Below the pieces are notes generated by a model. That model did no database searches. It was given only the letters and a program-made list of their open reading frames with translations, and was not told the DNA's origin. The translations under genes and the position numbers were made by a program. Source: DASYTH01 sp035712165 (lineage in GTDB: Bacteria > Actinomycetota > Actinomycetes > Mycobacteriales > Pseudonocardiaceae). From it: a stretch of 18,790 nucleotides of DNA. Within the stretch, counting starts at the first letter, position 1. The number at the start of each line of letters is the position of its first letter. The stretch is from positions 1-18,790 of the forward strand of contig NZ_DASTBH010000177.1 in the NCBI RefSeq assembly GCF_035712165.1, in the 5' to 3' direction. Below, piece by piece: positions 14,688 to 18,790 of the stretch.

Positions 14688-16115
14688 TTGTTCGACGTGA
14701 TCATTGCTGGCGGGGGACCGACCGGCCTGATGCTGGCCGGTGAGTTGCGGTTGCACGGTGTGCGGGTGGCCGTGCTGGAGAAGGAGGCGGCGCCGACCAA
14801 GGTGGTCCGGGCGCTCGGCCTGCACGTGCGCAGCATCGAGGTGATGGACCAGCGCGGTCTGGCGGAGCGGTTCCTCGCGCTCGGCAAGCGGCATCCGATC
14901 CGCGGGTTCTTCGCCGCGATCGACAAGCCCGCACCGGAGCGGCTGGACACCACGCATCCCTACGTCCTGGGCATTCCGCAGCCGGTCACCGAACGGCTGC
15001 TGGCCGAGCACGCCGTCGAGGCCGGCGCCGAGGTCCGGCGCGGGTGCGAGCTGGTCGGGCTGCGGCAGGACGACGAGGGGGTGGACGCCGAACTGGCGGA
15101 CGGTACGCGACTGCGCTCGCGGTACCTGGTCGGCTGCGACGGCGGGCGCAGCACGGTGCGCAAGCTGCTCGGGGTCGGTTTTCCCGGTGAGTCCAGCAGG
15201 GTGGACACGCTGCTGGGCGAGATGTCGGTGGGCGTGCCGTACGAGGAGGTGACGGCCGTGATGACCGAGGTCCGCAAGACCCAGAAGCGATTCGGGGTCG
15301 GGCCGCTCGGGGACGGGGTGTACCGCGTCGTCGTGCCGGCCGAGGCGGTGGTCGAGGACCGCTCGACCCCGCCGACCTTCGAGGAGTTCAGACGGCAGTT
15401 GCGGGCGACCGCCGGCAGCGACTTCGGGGTGCACACACCGCGCTGGCTGTCCCGCTTCGGCGACGCCACCCGGCTGGCCGAGCGCTACCGGGTCGGCCGG
15501 GTGCTGCTGGCCGGCGACGCGGCGCACGTGCACCCGCCGATGGGTGGGCAGGGCCTCAACCTCGGCGTCCAGGACGCGTTCAACCTCGGCTGGAAGCTGG
15601 CCGCCGAGGTCGCCGGCTGGGCGCCGGACGGGCTGCTGGACAGCTATCACACCGAACGGCACCCGGTGGCCGCCGACGTCCTGAACAACACGCGGGCGCA
15701 GATGGAGCTGACGTCCACCGAGCCGGGCCCGCAGGCGGTGCGTCGGCTGCTGGCGGAGCTGATGGACTTCGAGGAGGTGAACCGCTACCTGATCGAGAAG
15801 CTCATCGCGATCGGAGTCCGCTACGACTTCGGCGCCGGGCATGAGCTGCTCGGCCGCCGGCTGCGGGACGTGGCGCTCAAGCAGGGCCGCCTCTACGCGC
15901 TGATGCACGGTGGTCGCGGCCTGCTGCTCGACCAGACCGGCCGGCTGTCGGTCGCCGGCTGGGCGGACCGGGTCGACCACGTCGTCGACGTCAGCGAAGA
16001 GCTGGACGTGCCCGCCGTGCTGCTGCGCCCGGACGGACACGTGGCCTGGGCCGGCGACGATCAGCAGGACCTGCTCGCCCACCTGCCCCGCTGGTTCGGC
16101 GCCGCAGCCGGCTGA
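14688..16115 (+). CDS. rox: Rifampicin monooxygenase (FAD-dependent aromatic hydroxylase)
   Basis: A 475-residue group A flavoprotein monooxygenase. The FAD ADP-binding motif is AGGGPTG (7-13), the DG motif YLVGCDGGRSTVRKLLG (146-162) and the GD motif GRVLLAGDAAHVHPPMGGQG (270-289). The whole sequence, including GLHVRSIEVMDQRGL, VRKTQKRFGVGP and WLSRFGDATRLAERYR, resembles the rifampicin monooxygenases of Streptomyces venezuelae (Rox) and Nocardia farcinica (RIFMO), as recalled, and the length is the same. Arg196 and Arg213, which I recall as active-site arginines in RIFMO, are present. These enzymes hydroxylate the rifamycin naphthyl core with NADPH and O2, leading to opening of the ansa ring. 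TTG 14688 is set by GGGGAG at 14678-14683 and the conserved FDVI beginning. The RAE upstream supports the assignment. Confidence 0.93.
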   Translation: MFDVIIAGGGPTGLMLAGELRLHGVRVAVLEKEAAPTKVVRALGLHVRSIEVMDQRGLAERFLALGKRHPIRGFFAAIDKPAPERLDTTHPYVLGIPQPVTERLLAEHAVEAGAEVRRGCELVGLRQDDEGVDAELADGTRLRSRYLVGCDGGRSTVRKLLGVGFPGESSRVDTLLGEMSVGVPYEEVTAVMTEVRKTQKRFGVGPLGDGVYRVVVPAEAVVEDRSTPPTFEEFRRQLRATAGSDFGVHTPRWLSRFGDATRLAERYRVGRVLLAGDAAHVHPPMGGQGLNLGVQDAFNLGWKLAAEVAGWAPDGLLDSYHTERHPVAADVLNNTRAQMELTSTEPGPQAVRRLLAELMDFEEVNRYLIEKLIAIGVRYDFGAGHELLGRRLRDVALKQGRLYALMHGGRGLLLDQTGRLSVAGWADRVDHVVDVSEELDVPAVLLRPDGHVAWAGDDQQDLLAHLPRWFGAAAG

Positions 16116-16131
16116 GTTGCCGGCCCGGTGG

Positions 16132-16599
16132 TCAGCGCAGGGTGAGGCGGAAGAGGCGGATCTCGCGGCCGGAACGGGTGGCGTAGTCGTGGTAGGCGGG
16201 CCAGGCGGTGGTGACGGTGTGCCAGGCGGCGGCGCGGTCGGCGTCGGTGAGCAGGGTGGCGGTGACCGGGAAGTCGTGGCCGCGGACCTGGGCGGTGGCG
16301 GCGGGGTGGGCGATCAGGTTCGCCGACCAGGCGGGGTGGTGGGGCTTGCCCCAGTTGGACGCGACCAGGATGAGGCTGCCGTCGTCCGGGATGGCCATCA
16401 GCGGTGTGGTGCGGGGCTGGCCGGTGCGGCGGCCGGTGGCGGTCAGCAACACCGCGGTCATGCCGGCAAGGCTGCTGAACGCGACACGGCCCCGGGTCCA
16501 GCGTTGCAGGGTCATGTCGACGGTGATCAGACGCGGTCCGGCGGCGGACAGCCAGGGTTGCCGGCCGAGGCGGCGGGCGAAAGGACGCAACACGTGCAT
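16132..16599 (-). CDS. Deazaflavin (F420)-dependent nitroreductase-family oxidoreductase
   Basis: A 155-residue protein of the split-barrel DUF385/Ddn family, which uses cofactor F420 in reductions or binds it. Visible family features are VLLTATGRRTGQPRTTPLMA (50-69), the ILVASNWGKPHHPAWSANL strand-loop-helix (76-94), the HPAATAQVRG strand (97-106), and the C-terminal W-PAY-YA-RSGREI helix (133-147). The start ATG 16599 lies 5 bases downstream of the lactonase-family stop, so the genes form one transcription unit, though no clear ribosome binding site precedes it; Met29 is a less likely alternative. The gene converges on the monooxygenase gene, 16 bases apart. The substrate is unknown. Confidence 0.9.
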   Translation of the reverse strand: MHVLRPFARRLGRQPWLSAAGPRLITVDMTLQRWTRGRVAFSSLAGMTAVLLTATGRRTGQPRTTPLMAIPDDGSLILVASNWGKPHHPAWSANLIAHPAATAQVRGHDFPVTATLLTDADRAAAWHTVTTAWPAYHDYATRSGREIRLFRLTLR

Positions 16600-16603
16600 G
16601 CGA

Positions 16604-17593
16604 TCAGTGAAACAGCAGCACCGCGACGTCCGGCACCGGCACCGCCCGGACGGGGGCGCCGGGTAGACCGGTCGTGGGGTCGCGGGGGAGTTGGGTGACG
16701 GTGCCGGAGCGCTGGTTGCACACGTAGAGCCAGCGTTCGTCGGGGCCGAGCGCGAGGTGCCGGGGCCAGTCGCCGCCGGTGGGCGCGGCGCCGACGGGGA
16801 CCAGGCCGGCGCCGTCGTCCCGGGTGCCGAGCACGGCGACCGTGTTCTCGCCCCGGTTCGTGGCGTAGACGAACCGGCCGTCGCGGCAGACCGTCAACTC
16901 GGCGGGGAAGGTGTCACCGGCGGCCGCGGTGGCCAGCACCGGACCGGCGTCGAGGCGGCCGGTCGCGGCGTCCCAGCCGGCGACGGCGATCTCGGGGCGC
17001 AGCTCGCCGAGGATGTAGAGGAACCGGCCGTAGGGGTGGAAAGCCAGGTGGCGCGGGCCGAACCCGGGTTGGAGGCGCAGCCGGTCGCGCGCGGTGAGGG
17101 TGCCGTCGGCCGGGTTCAGCCGGTAGACGTGCACGGTGTCGGCGCCCAGGTCGACCGCGAGCACCCACCGTCCACTCGGGTCGGTGAGCACCTGGTGTGC
17201 GTGCCCGTCGAGCCCGGCCCGGTCGGTGCACTCGCCGATGGCGCCATCGGGTTCCAGCCGGTGCACCGCGACCGAGGGGTCGCCGTAGTTGGCGGTCAGC
17301 AGGAACCGGCCACTGGTGTGCACGCTCAGGTGGGTCGGCGCGGCGCCGCCGGTCGGCTGCCGGTTGCGCGGCACGGGCCGTGCCGGGTCGGCGAGGTCCA
17401 GCGCCGTCACGGTTCCGTCCGGGGACAGCTCGTTGGTCGTGTAGAGCGTGCGCCGGTCGAGCGCGCAGGCGAGGAACGACGCCTGCGCGACGTCCGGCAC
17501 CGCGCCGGTCACGGTGAGCTCGCCGGTGCCCGGGTGCACCCGGCCCACCCACAGGCCGCACGCGGCGAAACTGCCCAGGTACACGGTGGACAA
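16604..17593 (-). CDS. Lactonase-family seven-bladed beta-propeller protein (6-phosphogluconolactonase-like)
   Basis: A 329-residue protein of the YbhE/Pgl lactonase fold. Repeating blade motifs are visible: APTHLSVHTSGRFLLTANYG (85-104), HAHQVLTDPSGRWVLAVDLG (131-150), GPRHLAFHPYGRFLYILGEL (179-198), PAELTVCRDGRFVYATNRGE (230-249) and WPRHLALGPDERWLYVCNQR (276-295). The family includes 6-phosphogluconolactonase and cycloisomerases; the exact substrate is not readable. TTG 17593 is chosen because AGAGGA lies just upstream and the protein then starts MSTVYLGSF, as is usual for the family; GTG 17584 is the alternative. It starts 8 bases after the amidohydrolase stop and ends 4 bases before the next start, so the three genes form an operon. 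Confidence 0.9.
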   Translation of the reverse strand: MSTVYLGSFAACGLWVGRVHPGTGELTVTGAVPDVAQASFLACALDRRTLYTTNELSPDGTVTALDLADPARPVPRNRQPTGGAAPTHLSVHTSGRFLLTANYGDPSVAVHRLEPDGAIGECTDRAGLDGHAHQVLTDPSGRWVLAVDLGADTVHVYRLNPADGTLTARDRLRLQPGFGPRHLAFHPYGRFLYILGELRPEIAVAGWDAATGRLDAGPVLATAAAGDTFPAELTVCRDGRFVYATNRGENTVAVLGTRDDGAGLVPVGAAPTGGDWPRHLALGPDERWLYVCNQRSGTVTQLPRDPTTGLPGAPVRAVPVPDVAVLLFH

Positions 17594-17601
17594 GGATTCC
17601 T

Positions 17602-18651
17602 CTAGGTTGCCGGGTTGCGGATCGAGTGACCGGGGAGCGCGCCGGTCGCGCGGCCGTCGTCGATCACCGGGGTGCCGTTGACGAGTACGTAGGGGATGCC
17701 GGTGGCCGGTTGCCGGGGGTCCTCGAAGGTGGCCCGGTCGGCGATCGTGTCCGGGTCGAACAGCACGAGGTCGGCGGCGTAGCCGGTGCGGACCAGGCCC
17801 CGGTCGGCCAGGCGCAGCCGGCGCGCGGCCCGCCCGGTCAGATGGGCGACGCACTCGGCCAGCTCGAGCACCCCCAGCTCGCGCACGTAGCGGGCCAGGT
17901 AGCGCGGGAACGTGCCCCAGGCCCGGGGATGCGGCCGGGCCCCGGCCAGCAGCCCGTCGCTGCCGCCGGTGTGCGCCGGGTGCCGCATGATCGCCCGCAC
18001 GTTGTCCTCGTGCCCGACGTGCATCAGGCACGAGGTGCCCAGCCGCTCGGCCACCAGCGTGTCGAAGAACAGCTCGCTGGGCGGGATCCCGGTTCGGGCG
18101 GCCGACTCGGCGACGGTGTGCCCGACCAGGTGTTCGTGCTCGGCGAGCCGCACTCCGTTGATCTCGATCCAGGCCCAGTCCACCGCGACGCCCATCAACC
18201 CGTCCGAGCCGCGCTCCTCGAGGTCGACCCGGATCCGTTCCCGGGTGTCCGGATCGGACAGCCGGGCCAGTGTGGCGTCCGGCCCCCCGGAACCGGCCCA
18301 GCTGGGCAGCAGCGCCGACAGGTAGGTGGCGGTCGGCAGGTACGGGTAGGTGTCCAGGGTGACGTCGCAGCCCGCGCCGATCGCGTCGTCCAGCAGGGCC
18401 AGCAGGTCGCCCGCGTGGCCGGCGTTGACCGGGAAGTTCATCGTGGCGTGCGCCAGGTGCAGCGGGCAGCCCGAGCGCCGGGACACCGCCACCATCTCGG
18501 CGTAGGCGTCCAGCGCGCCGGCGCCGTAGCTGCGGTGGTGCGGGCTGTAGTAGCCGCCGTGCCCGGCGACCACCTCGCACAGCGCCACCAGTTCGTCGGT
18601 GCCGGCGTACATGCCCGGCGTGTAGGTGAGCCCGGAGGACAGGCCGACGGC
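17602..18651 (-). pseudogene. D-aminoacylase / N-acyl-D-amino-acid deacylase, N-terminal third missing
   Basis: An amidohydrolase-superfamily protein. From 18651 downward the frame reads AVGLSSGLTYTPGMYAGTDE, the typical central segment of D-aminoacylases, and continues intact to the stop. Counted from an in-frame ATG at 18612 (336 residues), it keeps the GHGGYYSPHHRSYG loop (17-30), LHLAHATM (51-58), LDTYPYLPTATYLS (86-99), the GGSDGLL segment with the catalytic-type Asp (216-222), and a C-terminal composite-barrel end ADLVLFDPDTI (280-290). The family is about 500-550 residues and its metal-binding HxH lies in the missing N-terminal part. Upstream of 18651 the frame stays open but no longer resembles the family, and the other strand is coding-like. 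It is probably non-functional unless the join is an assembly error. Confidence 0.8.
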
Positions 18652-18767
18652 AGTACGACGCCAGCGGCGCGGAGTACAACGCAGGTGCGCGGAAGCTGAC
18701 CTCCGAGCTGCTGCGGGTGGTGAACGACCTCGAAGAGGCTGTCCGCCGCGCTGGCCGGCGGCCCTAA
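18651..18767 (+). pseudogene. C-terminal fragment of a small helical (WXG100-like) protein
   Basis: The last 38 codons of a plus-strand frame, from QYDASGAEYNAGARKL to AVRRAGRRP and a TAA stop at 18765-18767. The pattern Y-x6-Y-N-A-x2-R-K-L-x3-L-x9-A-x3-AG resembles the second helix of ESX/WXG100 secreted proteins (compare the C-terminal helix of EsxA). Its 5' part is absent: to the left of about 18650 the DNA is the amidohydrolase in antisense. A GAGAGGG ribosome-binding-like site and GTG follow directly after the stop, as expected inside an operon. The family assignment is tentative; the coding nature is more secure than the name. Confidence 0.5.
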
Positions 18768-18781
18768 CCGAGAGGGCGCGA

Positions 18782-18790
18782 GTGCTGGAC
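18782..18790 (+). CDS. Possible start of the next gene (cut by the window edge)
   Basis: GTG at 18782 is preceded by GAGAGGG at 18770-18776 with 5 bases spacing. Only three codons (GTG CTG GAC) are in the window, so nothing can be said about the product. Confidence 0.35.

Noticed and set aside
16604..18679. A single 691-codon minus-strand gene covering both lactonase and amidohydrolase regions.
   Set aside because: Only the part below 17593 is the lactonase; the upper part is the shadow frame of the amidohydrolase, which is coded in another frame.

Overview
The window is high-GC actinobacterial DNA. The codon bias is strongly G/C at third positions, many genes start with GTG or TTG, and the terminators are GC-rich hairpins without a U tract. 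The order polA, rpsA, coaE matches the conserved mycobacterial/actinobacterial chromosome backbone. The F420-type oxidoreductase, the fadA-fadB pair of about 404 and 721 residues, the CoaE-GrpB fusion and a rifamycin monooxygenase all fit a filamentous actinomycete. I infer something in or near the Pseudonocardiales, but the window cannot settle the genus.

Left part (1-7540). The 3' end of polA is followed by an overlapping AraC-type regulator gene, a VOC-family protein and a Rossmann-fold protein, all on the plus strand. A minus-strand block follows: a membrane protein that joins sigma-70-like DNA-binding regions to an extracytoplasmic Asp-box beta-propeller, then a methyltransferase and a two-domain GNAT acetyltransferase coupled through a GTGA stop/start overlap. 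rpsA (ribosomal protein S1) has its own recognisable promoter and a near-textbook terminator. So polA and rpsA, usually close neighbours, are separated here by about 5.4 kb of accessory genes.

Middle part (7540-14520). This holds a pair of intergenic direct repeats, a lipoprotein, a small basic protein on the opposite strand, the fused coaE-grpB gene, and a tandem-duplicated TetR regulator transcribed divergently from fadA-fadB. FadA and FadB together form the trifunctional beta-oxidation complex. The tetR/fadA intergenic region has back-to-back promoters whose -35 elements overlap, plus a palindromic candidate operator.

Right part (14520-18790). A gene closely resembling rifampicin monooxygenase (Rox/RIFMO) sits behind a promoter followed immediately by a 19-bp near-palindrome that matches the rifamycin-associated element (RAE). 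Together these look like an inducible rifamycin-inactivation unit. Opposite it, on the minus strand, is a row of a D-aminoacylase-type amidohydrolase, a lactonase-family beta-propeller and a deazaflavin (F420)-dependent oxidoreductase. The amidohydrolase lacks its N-terminal third. Its homology stops at about 18650, where a plus-strand reading frame that looks like the C-terminus of a small helical (WXG100-like) protein begins in mid-gene. That point is either a genomic rearrangement breakpoint or an assembly join.

No tRNA, rRNA, CRISPR array or complete insertion sequence was recognised. No stretch longer than about 300 bases lacks a gene or a described regulatory region.
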